Below are positions 20,355 through 39,142 of a stretch of 64,000 bases of DNA, one piece after another. The notes under the pieces are model-generated. The model was not told the origin of the DNA. It ran no database searches and worked only from the letters and a program-made list of their open reading frames with translations. How positions within the stretch are numbered: position 1 is the first letter of the stretch; each line of letters starts with the position of its first letter. A program made the translations under genes and the position numbers. This DNA is from Paramyrothecium sp. XJ0827. Taxonomy: Eukaryota; Ascomycota; Sordariomycetes; Hypocreales; Stachybotryaceae. The DNA is taken from NCBI GenBank assembly GCA_020881915.1, contig JAJFPB010000005.1, positions 4,464,001 to 4,528,000 of the forward strand, given 5' to 3'.

Positions 20355-22428
20355 CTAGCTCAGGTGGTTTCGTGAAGCGGGATCGACACCTTGCGGAACA
20401 ACACGCAAACCACGGTTGTCGGGCGGAAGGTAATTGTATCCTTCCGCATGAGGAACAGATGCTTGGCCCAGCTCATTCGCTCGGAACATGGCGTTTGCCG
20501 TTGGATCATAGCCAGGTCGCGGAGAACCTTCAAAGTTCGTGCTCATAAAGGCTTGCCCATGACCCATGGGGACGGCCGAATTAACAAATGAGGGTTGCTG
20601 GGTGCTCGCTTGAGCGGTCGTGTAGGCGTACAACGGCGATGTGTTGGCGGCAGTCGAGCCAGGTTGCCACTGTTGTGGGTAGATGTTGCTAGCTCCTGGG
20701 CTGGCATAATCACTAAAGAGTGATGGCCGTCGGCTAGTGTCATGCGGACTCTGGACCATATCGAGAGGTAAGGCTCCATTGCCAGGGTTCACTGACGACT
20801 GTGCTTGAACCGGGATGCCAGTGCTTTCGACAAACTGAGGGTGCTGCGTAGACATGTCTGGCATGATGGAGTGGGCAAACTGCGGCCGCATCGGAAGCTC
20901 ATTAATGAAGGGACCGGTATGAAGGCTCGATGCAGGGCTCTGCTCAGAGGTTGGAGTCGCGAGGGCGGCGGATCTTCCCCTTGTGATTTCCTGGTCATCT
21001 TCTTCCTTTACAAATGAGCCATCGTCATTGTCTGATGTGTACGATTCGGGGATTTTGTCCTCCGCCATGACGTAGACCTCAGTTGTCCCATCTGTAAGCA
21101 ATTAGTGACTTATTCTTCACACACGCCGAGGTCTTTTCCTACCAATTTCGCCGTTACGGAATCGCTCTTCTTGCCTTGCCACCTTGAAAATCTCGTTCAG
21201 GTATGGTTTCTTCTTTAAATTGGCTTCGTTGTCCATGAAGAAGGCCGAGAGAGCATCGAACGTAATCTCCTCCAGCTTTTTGACGCTCAAATGCACCTTT
21301 TGAATCTCGCTATGCTGCTTCGAATGTGGTTCCAAAACCAGTCTGAGTATGTGGACCAAAAGATGGACGCGTTCTGTTGCGCCGGCAGTGTCAGTGTCAG
21401 ATCTAAGCATAAACTAACATCACAGGTTCTTCTATCATCTCACCTCGCTTGTACAGGTGGTCTGGTTCCTTGTGCCGCACCTTGTCTTCCTTGGTAGGCC
21501 CCCACGGCTTGGGCCACCACTCTGGGGCTTTCTGGTCGCTGCCCGTGTAGGGGTGATTTGTTTGCTTCTTCGGCTCAACCGCTTTTACCCATGCCTTGGC
21601 GATAGATTTGCAAGCTGTTTGTTGGCAGTTCTTGAATCTTTGCTCGTAAAAGCTCCAAACAGCTTGTGAATCCCCAATCTTGATTCCTCGCCGTGATGAG
21701 ACCACCATGGGAGCATCTTCGTCGTCATGCAGCAAGTGACGCGCCCTCGGGCGTTTGCGACCAGTTCGAAGATGACCATCAGGGTCATCGGCTCGCGAGT
21801 TGCGTCGGGATTCAATAGTTGGGCGTCTTCCAAGCCCTACAGAGCTCCGGGAAGGTGTCTCATCGAAACTGAACGAATCCTCAAGGCGAGGGTCAGCCCC
21901 TGCCGCGGACAGTCAGCGTTAGCAAGCAGCATGACTCGTCCCAATTCACCTACCTATTTCTATCCGTTCCATGACCTGTTGAAATCTTTTTGAGTCAAAA
22001 AATTGGCGGAGGGTGGCGTCATGTAGCCTTTGTCCGGGACTGAAGAAGGTCATGGGGCTGCCATCTTCCATGATCGCTGCGACGAAATACTGTTTCGCAG
22101 CGATGCCGCAGTGTGACCGTAGTGCCTCGTCAATTTGCTAGGATGAAGGTCAGATGCACCATATAAGCAAATCAGAGTCCTTGCAGTTGTCAAAACCTAC
22201 CATTGGTGGTTGTCGACGACGTATATCCTGATTGTCTGAAAAGCGGCCATTGTCGTTTCCTTCAAAGGTGCCTCGCTCCTGTGTCTGCGTGTGGCTTCGG
22301 TTCAGGATGTCTGAGGTGTATCTATCATGCTGAAGACCGTGAAGGCGAGACACAGCATCCGCGGGTAGTCGTTCGACTTGGTAGTACGGATGCCTGGCAT
22401 AAGCATCTCTGGACCAGTTCTGAACCAT
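20355..22428 (-). CDS. YDR124W-like (DUF2841) helical-bundle protein
   Basis: Five exons give 611 residues: 22428-22201, 22137-21954, 21899-21444, 21373-21143 and 21091-20355. Intron phases are 0, 1, 1 and 1, and every junction is GT-AG. ATG is at 22428. The N-terminus contains a conserved block QIDEALRSHCGIAAKQYFVA followed by MTFFSPGQRLHDATLRQFF. A basic linker (RTGRKRPRARH) leads into the DUF2841 core: IKIGDSQAVWSFYEQRFKNC, then AWVKAVEPKKQTNHPY and EWWPKPWGPTKEDKVRHKEP. After the third intron comes ERVHLLVHILRLVLEP and the helix ending in RQEERFRNGEI. The C-terminal 240 residues are Pro/Gln/Ser-rich and disordered. Family function is poorly known; the basic linker suggests a nuclear protein. 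Recognition rests on the Trp-rich core. Confidence 0.85.
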
Positions 22429-24854
22429 GGCTCAAGGGTGTTTTGAGCGACTGAAGGCGCTTAGGAAAGGGCGATTGGATAGGATATAGCTCAACCTCTT
22501 CGGCACTTAATAAGCTGTAAGTCGAAGCTCAATATTCTGACGTGCTGTTGCTTTGAACCAATATCGTTTGTGAAAACGGAATGCAGAAACAGTGCTTGAG
22601 TCCCTTCGTTGTCAAGCGTCTCTTCACCACTACCACTAGACTTGCCCTATGCTATGCAAATGAAGGCGTCGAGAGGGTGCAGGGCTTAGAAGCGCTGTAG
22701 CTCAACCCTATTGCGTTGATAATTCGTCCGGACCAAAACGCCAGGCCGAAAAACGCAATGTAGAGGGGGCGCTGTCACATGCACCGATTCAAAAATCGGT
22801 TCAAGGACGAAGCTGGCTTCGGTCTCTTGTGAGGTGTGGCCACACCAAGCCGTGTAATGTAGATGATTAAAATGGGACGAAAATCGAACCCACAAGATGA
22901 GCAAAACTGTGAGCGTCTGGTGATCCCAGCCGGGAGCGAGGTTTTCTGTACTAGTTAATATCGCCATTAATACCATGACGAAGGTGGAACACGAAGAATA
23001 AGGGAAGCAGAGTGGCTTAAGTCGCGTTTAAATCGAAAAAGAAAGAGGGGGAAACGAGAGCTCAGTGTAGATCATGACTTACAAAGTAATGATATCTCTC
23101 GAGACGATCGTTTTTGTTGTTTAAGAGCCGACTTTGCCAGGAGCTTGCCAGATCAGATACTGCACACAGCCAAGTTGGTTTTACGGCTGATGTCCACCGT
23201 CAACCATAAACTTGTCCTGCCAAGGTTCCGATTTTGACACCTCTGAGTGGGAGAATATCTGGTCCAAAGCAAGAACTTCCGTGGGAGAGCAAAACCGATG
23301 AGCTTGGCTGGCCTCTAGAGCAAAATCTCTGGACCAAGTTTGCGCAACAAACGAGACTCAATTTATGGGCGTGCTGGGAGGCGTTTCGTAGTACTTAAAG
23401 TCAACGAGACCGACAAGGGTACCCGGGTCCACGTACCCTTGTCAAGAGAAAAGGGACGGGAGGCAAGGATAATTTGCACGCTTCATGATGTAGCGGAATC
23501 CTGGTAGTGAGGGGCCTCGACGGCAGTGGATGGAGAGGTTGATAATTACCTTGCGAGACAAACAGCGTTCTCCAGAGAAAGACACCAAGCTTCACTGGGT
23601 TACATGGCATGGCATGCAGGACAGGGGGACGGAGCCAGGTGGCTCACCTAGTACCCTGCTCTCTCTTAGATCGGAATCACCAGCAGCTCTGTTGACTGAC
23701 ATTTGGGATGTGGGGAGGGGGCCCACGTAGCTTAGCAGTTGAGCCGGGCCCATACTGTCCTGGTGGGTAGTCACACAGGCAAAGGAAGCATACAGGGCGC
23801 ATCAGCCGTGGGAAGAGGAGATGGAAAGCAGGGGGGGAGAGAGAGAGGGGGGAGGGGTCTCGAGTAGGGGAGGGGGCGTGGTGGAGATGGTGCGGGCGGG
23901 AACGTTGGGAAAACACTGCAAGCAGTCTTTGGCAGCCCATAATGCATACAGTACGACGACAGGGAGTGAGTTGTGTTGCTTGTGGCGAAGGGCGGCATGC
24001 ATCAGCCTACCAGCTTGAGACAGGCCAACAATGGCTGGGCGTCTTGTCGTCCTCATGGTGCCAGATACTGTAGCGCAGCATGCCACGGACGGGAGATATT
24101 ACCACGAAGCAGCCATGCTATTTGTCTGCTTGCGCTGCCCCGTGTAGCACGGCGGCAGTACATCTGCAGAGCACAAGCCCGGACTCGGTCCCATGTCAGC
24201 TTAGCCATCGAGACAGGAAACAGCATGAGAGTCTGGTGGGAAATCCCGGCTGACCAAGTTGGCCTTATCATTTCCCGCGGGGGTAGCACGGCCTCTCCAT
24301 TGCAGAAATCTTCAGATCCCAAATGCGCTTGGGGCAAGCAATGCCTGGACTCCCCTCAGGGAAGAGGCACAGTATGTCGTGGTTGAAAGCCGTGTAGGTG
24401 GCCATGAGGCAGCGCGGCGGACAGCTGCATGTCTGTGTTGAGGTGGCCGCAGAGCTAGGTGGCGTTGAGGTGGCGTTACGGCGGGATGTCGTGCGGCATT
24501 GGATGTGGAGATGCAGCCAGGAGATGAGAGAAGTCTCCTCGTTCCTACATCCAAGGTAAGGTATCTACAGAGCCTAGCGATGTGATTTGAGAAAAACGAT
24601 CAGAGGGTGCGCAGCGCAGCGTAATGCGGCAAAACAGGCGGCAACTTCCGGGCTCTGCAAGGCCGTCCATGCAGGATGTTCTGCAATGAGGCAGGTGCAG
24701 TTATTCTTGATGGCAAGATAGGCGTATAAGTGGTTCGGGATGGGCTGGTGGTGAGTCGTTTGGGGTCGAGATGCAGCGCATGCGATGCCTTGACACGATG
24801 CCACGCCGGGGAAAACGGCAATCGAGCGCAGGGCGCACGCGGGAGCGGGAAGGG

Positions 24855-25050
24855 ATTGCACGAAAAAGAAAAGAAAGCAAGGGAGATGACGAGAAAAGAA
24901 AGACCGTGCAGTGAAAGAGGCAGCTGCGAGAAGACGACGAGGGAAAGGAAAAGGGAAAAAAGGAAAAAAAGGTAAGGAAGAAGGGGGTGCGAAGAAAAAG
25001 TAAAGAAAAAGTAGGTCTTGAGCCGAGAAAAAGAAATGCGTCTTGCAGAG
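24855..25050. repeat. Purine-rich (GA) low-complexity tract
   Basis: About 200 bp that are mostly A and G on the plus strand (pyrimidine-rich on the minus strand), with AAAGGAAAA-like words. Strong strand asymmetry of this kind is typical of fungal promoters or leaders read on the minus strand, but no downstream gene on that strand is evident. Confidence 0.6.
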
Positions 25051-26430
25051 AGAACAGCTGCTAAGCCGGCAACGCGAAGTAAGTATTACCCACCTCAGGT
25101 ACGGTACGTCACATTAGTAAAGCGCATTCGTTTCAAAGACGCTGTAAGTATAATACGGCCAAAGTAAACATGCCTGTCCAGGGCGCCTTCAAGGGCCAAG
25201 CACGTTCCTCAAGGCAAAGTTGACACCTTATGAGGAGGTGAGGTAAGGTAGGTAAGGTAGTTACGAAAGTACCTGTGGGTAGTTATTGTGGCGAGAAGGG
25301 CAAGGAATAAGAAAAGTGACGCAGAGCAAGTGGCCTCATCCACTTGCGATGGTTAGACTATGTGGAAGATGACTCGAGGAGAAGATTTAGTCCAGAGTTC
25401 AAGCGTCAAGCCAAGTTCCATGCCGTGCTGCAGCGTGGAGTGGCTTGACACTGAGGGAGCGTCCATGTGTTCCATCCTGTGAAATAGCCGCTGCATGACC
25501 TCGTTCGCTTTCTAAAAGGTGAGTACTAGTAGCAATTGGGCGGGAATGAGGCAGGAAGGTGGCCAGAAAGACGTTGTTAAGTCAACGAACGGGTGTCTTG
25601 CCTACCTTGTGCACGGTGCGCTCGCAATGAAACAAGCCGGGATCCTAGCTAGGACGAGGCGCGAAAATTGTGCGTAGTCCTTGTCTCGACGATCCGTTTC
25701 TGGAAATACGCAAGGAATAGTGGCAAAACTTAAATAAATAAATAAAAATAACAAGGCTTAAGTGCCTAGGCATGGCAGTTCTGCATCGCATGAGAGGACG
25801 TCAAGGACTGCGGGCCCCGCGCAATGGACATGATGGCTTGAAGCATTGCCGACAACCGGCAACGCCGTGGCAACTCCGCGGATGCAGACTCGACGGCGGC
25901 ATGAGCACAGGCAAGATAATTTACCTATCCGCGTCCGGTTTGCATTTTCAGCGGCCCTGGACGGCCCTTAGCCGTCAAGGTGCTCCTGAGATTGCCCTCG
26001 GGTTTATGTCATGAGTCCGAATGGAAAACCCGCCTTGCAGACTCGAGCATGCAAATCTGCCACTCTAGCCCTCTGCGCACGCCTGCCGTGCTACGGTACC
26101 ATGCCACCTCCTAGATGAATGTGTTGGAACGGTCAAGAAACTTGAACAGCAGCTTCGATGGCACCGTGCCCCGTGGTTGGTCGGACATCATTCCGGACGT
26201 CCAATCGCCCAGCGCCAATTCCAGAGGAAAACCCCTCCATCGAAGATAGGATACGCCCATGGTTTCCTGCTGGGAAGGGACGATAGTGCCCAATGATCAT
26301 GAAAATGCTCTTTGCTCCTGCATTTCGCTCCATCTTGTTTTCAATGCGACATGCCGCGTCAGGCACTTTCAGGCCAATGACCAACCCCCCCTGACGCCAA
26401 ATCTACCAAATTCGGCCTCGTGCCTCACCT

Positions 26431-26442
26431 ACTAACGTTAGT
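26431..26442. repeat. 12-bp perfect palindrome ACTAACGTTAGT
   Basis: A perfect dyad in the desert, followed within 10 bp by an ACCTTA word. It could be a binding site for a dimeric factor or may be chance. Confidence 0.5.
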
Positions 26443-29400
26443 GCCTGCCTTACCTTAGTACTCATCTTATTCAAAGTGCTGAGAAGCTACGAGCAGGTAC
26501 CACCGTCAGCTACCTCTTTCCCCAACTGCCCGCGCAACCTATCTAGTACCTCGGGGCACCGTCAACCTTTGGTCAATCATTTACTTTGTTCTCAGGGCCA
26601 CATGCACCATAAAATTGGGGTTCTTGGGGTTCCACGTATTGAAAAGGCTTGTACCTTTGGCAATTTGAAATGCATGTTCAACATTCTTTGCCCTGGGCTG
26701 AGGAATCTCCATGCATCTTCAACTCTGCATCACACTAACCCCGCGCCTCCCATCTCTGAAATGCGACAATGACGAACGCGAACTTCCCTGCAGGCAAAGG
26801 CGGCCTTGCCCCAGTATGCCACTCTACCAGAGCTGTTGTAACGCAGCATGAATCATTGGCATCGGGCGGTCCACGGTCAAGAGTCAAATGCGACACGATG
26901 GTGCCAACCGCACATGACCCCCTCGCTTTGGAGAGCCCACCCATCCGTCTCGATTCAGCAACCTGCATGCATGCTGTTCCTTGGTTCAGGGTCGGGCGAG
27001 ATCTGGCATCACACCCTCGGTATATGACCTCTATTCTGCACCGTAAATGTCCCACAGCAAACCGTCGTGTGGGCCTGATCTAGACTAACTTCAGTATAGA
27101 AACGGTAGTTCCCTACCGGTTGAGAGATGCCGCAGAGTCGCACCAAGACCATACCCTTTCAGGTTTGAGTGGTGGGGGGGATGCGGTACGGCTCGGCAGC
27201 TTAATCAAGGCTAAGGGCGATCCTTTGGTGATGAGCCGTCTTAGCGCAGCGTGCTCGAGCTCCAACCATTGACTTGGCACTACTACTGTACGTAGTAGAT
27301 CGGAGGGAAGGATGTGGTTCATGTGCCATCCCACCATTCAACCACTACCGTACAACAAAGCTACACTTTTGGGATTCCGCAACTTAACTTCCCTCCCAGT
27401 TAGACTGGACTTCGTCCTCAGGATGCTTTCGTGTCGTCACCGGAACGTCAAATCTCAATCATCTGTCCTCAGGAGTGCACAGAATACCACCCTCACTCAA
27501 CACGGCGTCGCTGCGGTGCGACCTTACGCCCCTTGGCGTCTGCATATCACACCCAGCCGAGAAATCGAAGTAATGTAGATCAGCGAAGACTTCCTCGGCT
27601 TGCTGCGAGAGCCGGTGCCACATGTTACAGCCTTTCTACCACAACCCTATTACTGAAAAAGTCGCCCTGTCAGGGTATCAATCAAACAACTTATCCCAAG
27701 GCGACTTGCCGGCCAATGAAATGTTCGAGGCCATTTTCTTTCCTTTCCAGGCAGCCCCGGAGCATTCACTCCATTTCAATGACTCGCTTCATCCCCACGG
27801 CTGTTTGTTTCCAATCGAACATGACCTTTCTTTGTGGGCTGGTTTGTTTGGTAAACACCGGTCTACTCAGACTCACCGTACGCTGTACCACGCCAGCACC
27901 CGGAATGAAACTCCAGTGGAGTGATGCGATTAATTCTAAATGCAGGGATGGACAGTGTCCACTTCAAAATGTTCGGACGGCGGCGCATGGACAGACAGTA
28001 TGTGGGCCGCCAGCACTGGGAATGTGAGCCTAATCAAAGTTGTCGACACTTGGCTACATTGGTGAAAACAGGGCACCGGCAAACTCGATTGGTGCTAAGC
28101 GACTACGAAGCATAATGCCATCTCTATGCTCAATAACGTTTCTTCCCAATTCTTAACGGTTTTTAGCACAGGGATTCCATTTTGCAGGAGTACAAACCAC
28201 CTAAAAAGCAATTATAGATGTCGCGAGGAAACTAACTAATAGCGCAAAATGCGACGCCTTAGCCGGGGCGGCTTATCTTCACGCCGGTGTTGCCCGAGGC
28301 AGTAGCGGTGGGCTGGGATCGTTCAGCCCGCCCTTTTCCCGCGCATGACCAGTCTCATTGGCATATTGTTGCCATGTAGTAGTTGGGTTGGGTTTTCTTA
28401 TTTGGGACTTCTCACAGTCAGTTGGTGACTGGTCTCAGTACGCTTTGCTCTCCCGGTCCCGCCCCCACGCTATCCCACATGCACCCCATTGTCTAAGCCT
28501 TCCTACAGCGGACTCTGCTCCGGACTGTAATTCGCATTCAGGCTAATTCTGCCACGTAGGTATGTTGGGAGACAATACTGATCCCCTCGAGAATGTATTC
28601 ACTTTTTCTTGCTCGAACATGAAGGTCTTGAACGACCTAGAATCTCTTGACGGATATCCCGACGAATAGAGCCCAGTGATACTTGTCATATTTACATAAT
28701 ACTAACGATTCCCGGAGCCGGGGTGTGGGCTGTCTTCGAAGACCTGCCTTATTACGTCTCTTTCCCGCTCTGGCTGGCTTTATTCTTCTAGGTGCTCTGC
28801 TGCTCCTTGGGACACCCGTTGACATCAGCATCAAAAGGTTACGACTGACGGCACAGTCTAGGCTCCCGCCTTGAGCACGATGCTGTGTCAACAGTACGAT
28901 CTCTCGACTAAGACGTCACACAGATCCATCTGCCGTCGCAATTTTTTCTTCTTTCTTTCCAGCATTTCATTTGCCAGTGTGGGAGCAATTAAACAGCTTC
29001 CGGATAGGAGAAACTGGAACTTGAGCAACGTTGCGTCACCTCATGATCGACAGCCTCAGCAGGCTTACTGATGTCATTGTCCACAAGCAGCAGCGGCCAG
29101 ATCAAACCTGTGCTTGACATCGACGACAATTAGCCGGCCGTTGATAAGGAAGTAAGATGACTAGATCAAAGCCGCGGCTGGCCACCATTCTTTGAGCAGG
29201 AACCCTTGCATAGTGAGTGTACATCGCAACAGGTCCGCGCGTGCTTGCACCAGACCTCGTCAGATGAACCTCTCAAAGTGATCTTCACTTCTACGTCAAT
29301 GCTCCAGCTCAAGACCGGACAATTCACGGGCATTTAGCAGGACACCATGGCGACTCCAGCCATGGGGCCTGGTCTTACGCCACAACCTGTGTCGCTCTGG

Positions 29401-32042
29401 GGAAAAGAGATGGCTAGGACTTTGTAGTTGACAAGCAAGTTCCCGGTTAGCAGATGCCTCAATCCTCGAGTGTTCCCCCTCGATCGCTCAGACTCTTGTC
29501 TAACGCGTTGCCAACGGTCTGATAAGCGCCCCAGTAAGGCTACCTTGTTCTCCCAGGCAACCGTTACAACCTCTGCTCTCCTACCCAGGCACCGGAGAGA
29601 TGTTTGCTCACAAAATGTGCAGCATCGTACTTGGGATCTCCTCCCCGTCGCTAAACCACCATATCTGCCATGGCCTGATCGGTATGGCTGTCGTGGCGTT
29701 GAACATGCAATAATATGCAGGGTCGTGGCCAGATCGCGGTGAGGCATTCCTCTCCCAGCTTACATGCGTCTACTCGAATGTACCACGGTATACCAGAAGG
29801 GGAATGTAATCCCGTCATATCACTACCCCACGATGCTTTGAGGCTCAATGCGTTCGGTGCGCGCGCATGTTGGTTCTGAAGCAACCTGCTTGCTGACTGC
29901 ATAGACAAACGTTGTTGTCTCTTGCCCCTTTGCCTCGTGCAACCCAGCTGCTAGGTTTGGTGCGCCACGTTTGCTCAGGGCTATGCGGAGAAGCGCCCCT
30001 GGGGGTAATAGCTTAACAGCGCTTTTGGTTGGGCAAGGACCCTATCAGTTTCTCTGATGTGTGTGCCATGCTGTGCCACCACACCGACACAGCTGATGGA
30101 AGTGGTGCGCCAAGGGTGCTCGCGGATTCTTTCCAACACAAGTCAATCAGACTCCCAAAAATGGCGTGGCCGCACGCATCTTGAAGTCTGCATTTGCGCC
30201 ACCTGCAACGTCAGGAGTTATGGGTCTCTTAGTGAGTACCATGTAACACGAAGAAGAAGAAAAAAAAAAAGCAGCCTCACTGATGCGGTTGCGAGTCGCT
30301 GAAGATGTCGGACCTTTACTCCGCCAGCTGTTTGCGAATCACCGTTGCAGTATCATGGAAGCTTCCAGCCAAAGCCACCTCCGTTCCGCCACGCAGAAAA
30401 GACTCCCCGTCTTTGCTGAACTTGCATCTCGATCGGCGCTGTCCGCAGACTGCACCGACGTAGCGAATTTTGCGACGTAAGCTGCTCCCGTTTGTAGCCA
30501 GGTGCATTGTCTCCCAACCGTGGTTGCACAACAGGGGGAACCTATACAGCACTGCTCCAGCATGAACTCACTGGACTAGGGTCATGGTATGTCGCGCCAC
30601 CATATCCCGGAGGTTTGGGATGACGGACGTGGCCCTTGGCTGCCCGCCTTGGTCCTTGCAGGAAACAATGCCTGCCGGATTGCCCCAGTATCTCCGGGAA
30701 CGGCGAGGCCTGGTTGGTAAATGCCACAACTCTCCTGCTGTCATGCGGCTGGTCAGGCTCTCCTAGTTATGCAGCTCTGCGGGAGGGAAAAGCTGGGGAT
30801 TTCGCAACCCCCGGTCAGAAGAACAACCCTTAGCGGATACGTGCAGATGTAGAGCAGCCACTCCTGCTGCTGACCTTGCAGATCATTTTGTTCAAGGAGC
30901 AGGAAGGAAAGTGGACTGATGCGCCATCCAGGAGAGCTGCCTCCATGAATCCCAAGGGCTGGGTAAGTTACAAAGTGCCGCCGATACCGTGGCAGCTGAG
31001 AGAGCGACACGAGGCCAGCGGAGTCCCCAGCTCGATGGGCATGGTTCAATCGCACAACCCCCTGGTCCTACACAAACTGCACGGACAATTATCATGCTTG
31101 CAGACAGTTTCGAATCAGGAACTGCCGGTGCCGAATCCCGCTCCACATGGCCGTACTTGACTCCCAATCCAAGTCAATACGCGCGCAGTCAGCATGATAA
31201 CAGATATCGATTGCCCTCTGGCCATTCATCGTCATCGGAAGGATCGCAATGCAGGGAGAACGCTCGTCATCAATCGATGGGGCGCCGCTGCAATGCAGAG
31301 ACTTGTACCGGCTGGAATCCTTTCCGCACGATGGGCGCTGTCCACAGCTATCGCTTGCCGGGGCGACTGCAGGCTTTGCTGTTTTGTGGCGTTGTGTGTA
31401 GGTTTCAATCTGGGCCATGGTGCTGCCCGTGGACGGGGTGAGCAGGTGATTTACCACATGACGAGGGGGTGAGTTAGTTGGAGGTGGGCAGGCATCCTTA
31501 CCTGGCCTTACATTACCTTGCCCTGAGGTACCTTGGCTCGTCTACTCTACTTCCCGAGTCTCGACTCGGCTACAAAAGACATCGCCGAGACCCGGTCTCA
31601 CCCTGACTTCAACTGATTCACGTGTGAAGTGCAAAACGTGCAAAAGCGTGCAAAAGCATCAACCCGTCCGGACCGGTTACATAATGCAAGCCTCAATGTC
31701 CTCGGATATCTCTTTCATTTTTCCTTTAATTTTTTCTTTTCTTTTTCAAGAAATAGCAATTGGCTCTAAACTAGTATAAATGAGTACGCTTCTCCGCGGC
31801 CCCCCTTGTATATGTCGTGTATACTTTTGAGCATGCTAATGTGTAAGGTATGTGTGATTGTTGGCTCGTATTTGCAGTGTGGTGTGCATGTTAATCGGTG
31901 TAAATACTGGAGGTTCATGCTTCCTTCGGAATGGTTCCCCCGCGGCTTACCGAAAACGGACACACCTAGGTGAAGACTACATGAACCCAACTGGAGGGCT
32001 TGGCGCAGCTGTGCCACCCATTCGCTTCCCACCCAGCCTGTA

Positions 32043-37500
<5,458 letters not shown>

Positions 37501-38165
37501 GATCCTCGGTCGCGGAGCGTTCAGGGTTGCAAAGTGCTACCTCATGCTCTTAGTATCGGGTCGTCGGATTTGTCGGATCAAGCTCGCGCGACTCCAGGAT
37601 CAGGCTCTCGGTGACAGAGGTTGCTGCTGCCAGTTGTCTAAGCTCCCTGGTGTATATTGTCTGCAGCGGAGCGCAACGGGTGTCTATACAGATCCCCAAT
37701 CACGAGTCTTCGACAAGTGCAAGAAGATGGACGGCGTGGTGAAAAGCTTCAGCAAAGGTGAGAGATGGGTTTGTCAGCCAAAGGCTGCCATGGGTCCATG
37801 GCGCAGGCATTCGAACGCGTCGAGGAAAGTAACCTGCAGGTACCGAGGTCGGCCCCACCACCCTTAAGGTACTTCCCGATACCTACAAGATGACCCTTAG
37901 AAAATTTAGTGGGGGAGCTATGACCTTCAGACACAGCGGGGGGCCGAACAATTGTGCTACCTACGTCACATTGGAGGTCTAGTCTCGGATGCCATACCCT
38001 AGAGCACGTAGCGTAACATTCTCTCTTCGATGACTTCAAATCACATAACCGATACTGTTCATCTAGCACTGGCCACTCTGCTTACATGTTTCATTCGTAA
38101 ATGTAGCACTGCTCAAGTGTACATCGCCACCATTTTTCTTCTTCATTGAGACGTTGGTTCAAACA
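37501..38165. promoter_or_regulatory. Promoter region of the ABC transporter
   Basis: 665 bp between the ABC start and the 3' end of the upstream minus-strand gene. A TGACGTAG word (minus strand, about 37962-37969) resembles a CRE/ATF half-palindrome. I did not find a perfect Yap1 site (TTACTAA or TTAGTAA). No gene is seen. Confidence 0.4.
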
Positions 38166-39142
38166 TCAGATTGTCTCCAAGAATTTAACCACTCTTTCGC
38201 CGACCCAATCCCGAGCCTCTGGCTGAAGTACAGTGTGGCCAGTACCGGGAACCAACCCTGAGAGCGCGCTGACTTTGGGATTGGCGTCACGATATTTCTG
38301 GTTCAGCAGCACCTGGTTTACATGTGGCGGGACAAACTCATCCTCTTCGGAATGTAGGACGAGGACCGGCTGCACGAATCTGCTCCAGAACTGTTTAACG
38401 ACTGCGTCATCCAGATCGGAGGAGAAATAGTCGTCATCGCCACTAATTTAATCAGCATGAGCCAGGCTAAATTTTGTATGCTTGCATACCCTTTAGCGCA
38501 GAGAGAGTGCAGTCTGTATGCCGAAACAGGGGCCATTAAGACCCCGGGCACTTTATCTTGAGGCAGGCAGTCATTCTGTCTTCCTTCGGCTATCATCTTA
38601 GACGCAAGCTCTAGGCTCTCCTGATAATCCGGGAAAACTATCTCCAGAGACTCTCTGTCCGAGACTGGAGCCTGAAGGATGAAGCCTTCCACTGGTTCGT
38701 TGCTATGCTTGGCATAGTCGGCGTATTCCATACAGTCCTGCCCAGGTCAGAACACAACCTACTGCTACCGGTAAAGAAAGAATGGTCGAACCTGACAGCC
38801 CGTTGAGTGACCGAAGAGAACAATTTTCTCCTTGCCAATGCTGCGAAGGTATTTGACTAGAGCAGAAATGTCCTGCACATCATTCGCCAGGCTTGAAGTC
38901 CCGTAACCTGTAAACGAACTTCGTAGTCGAATCTCAAACACCGAATAGCCTAGATGGCTTGCCTTCTCCAGGTGCTTGGCCACAACCCTGATGAAAGGCG
39001 CGGTGTGAGGACCATCACTGAGCCCTCCAATGAAGATGACGGCATTCTTGGACTGGCTGAGGCCTATTTCGTAGGCACAAGTACCCCGCTGAGGAGATCG
39101 ATACGGATGAACAGTCACTGGAAAGGGCGGGTCGAGTGGCAT
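38166..39142 (-). CDS. DUF1749/UPF0613 alpha/beta-hydrolase-fold protein
   Basis: Exons 39142-38792, 38737-38490 and 38442-38166 give 291 residues. The first splice restores GHSTGCQDCMEY, the family's nucleophile-elbow region, with Ser in GHSTG. Earlier blocks are AVIFIGGLSDGPHTAPF (the oxyanion-hole region after strand 3) and FEIRLRSSFTGYGTSSLAND. The last exon carries LVLHSEEDEFVPPHVN with the expected acid, and GTGHTV with the catalytic His. A complete Ser-Asp-His set is therefore present, consistent with an active hydrolase of unknown substrate. An in-frame ATG at 39334 would add 64 residues. I prefer 39142 because homologues begin close to the PFPVTVHPY block. The first donor, GTTCGA, is unusual, but the intron has a good CTGAC branch. 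Confidence 0.85.

Larger units (their letters stand above)
22429..32042. other. 9.6 kb gene desert
   Basis: No frame on either strand exceeds about 200 codons, and none shows a domain pattern or a joinable exon series. Noted inside it: a purine-rich tract at 24855-25050, an AAAT-type run at 25730-25750, GGTAAGGT/ACCTTACC words at 24552-24562, 25241-25260, 26447-26457 and 31498-31535, a 12-bp palindrome at 26431-26442, and a CT-rich tract at 31715-31750 past the ABC gene's stop. It could hold non-coding transcripts or decayed mobile DNA, but nothing identifiable remains. Confidence 0.5.

Noticed and set aside
22870..22945. Possible minus-strand tRNA-like or Pol III element (GGTTCGATT box, TGGGA...TCCCA ends, T-run after)
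   Set aside because: No A box at the right distance, no cloverleaf I can fold, and the T-stem does not pair. A covariance-model scan would be decisive.
28370..28410. 5S rRNA-like GTAGTTGGGTTGGG segment
   Set aside because: Only about 14 bases resemble the 5S 3' region. The flanks do not match, so it is chance similarity.
22429..32042. Transposon or secondary-metabolite gene inside the desert
   Set aside because: No transposase, reverse transcriptase, polyketide synthase or other domain motif is readable in any frame.
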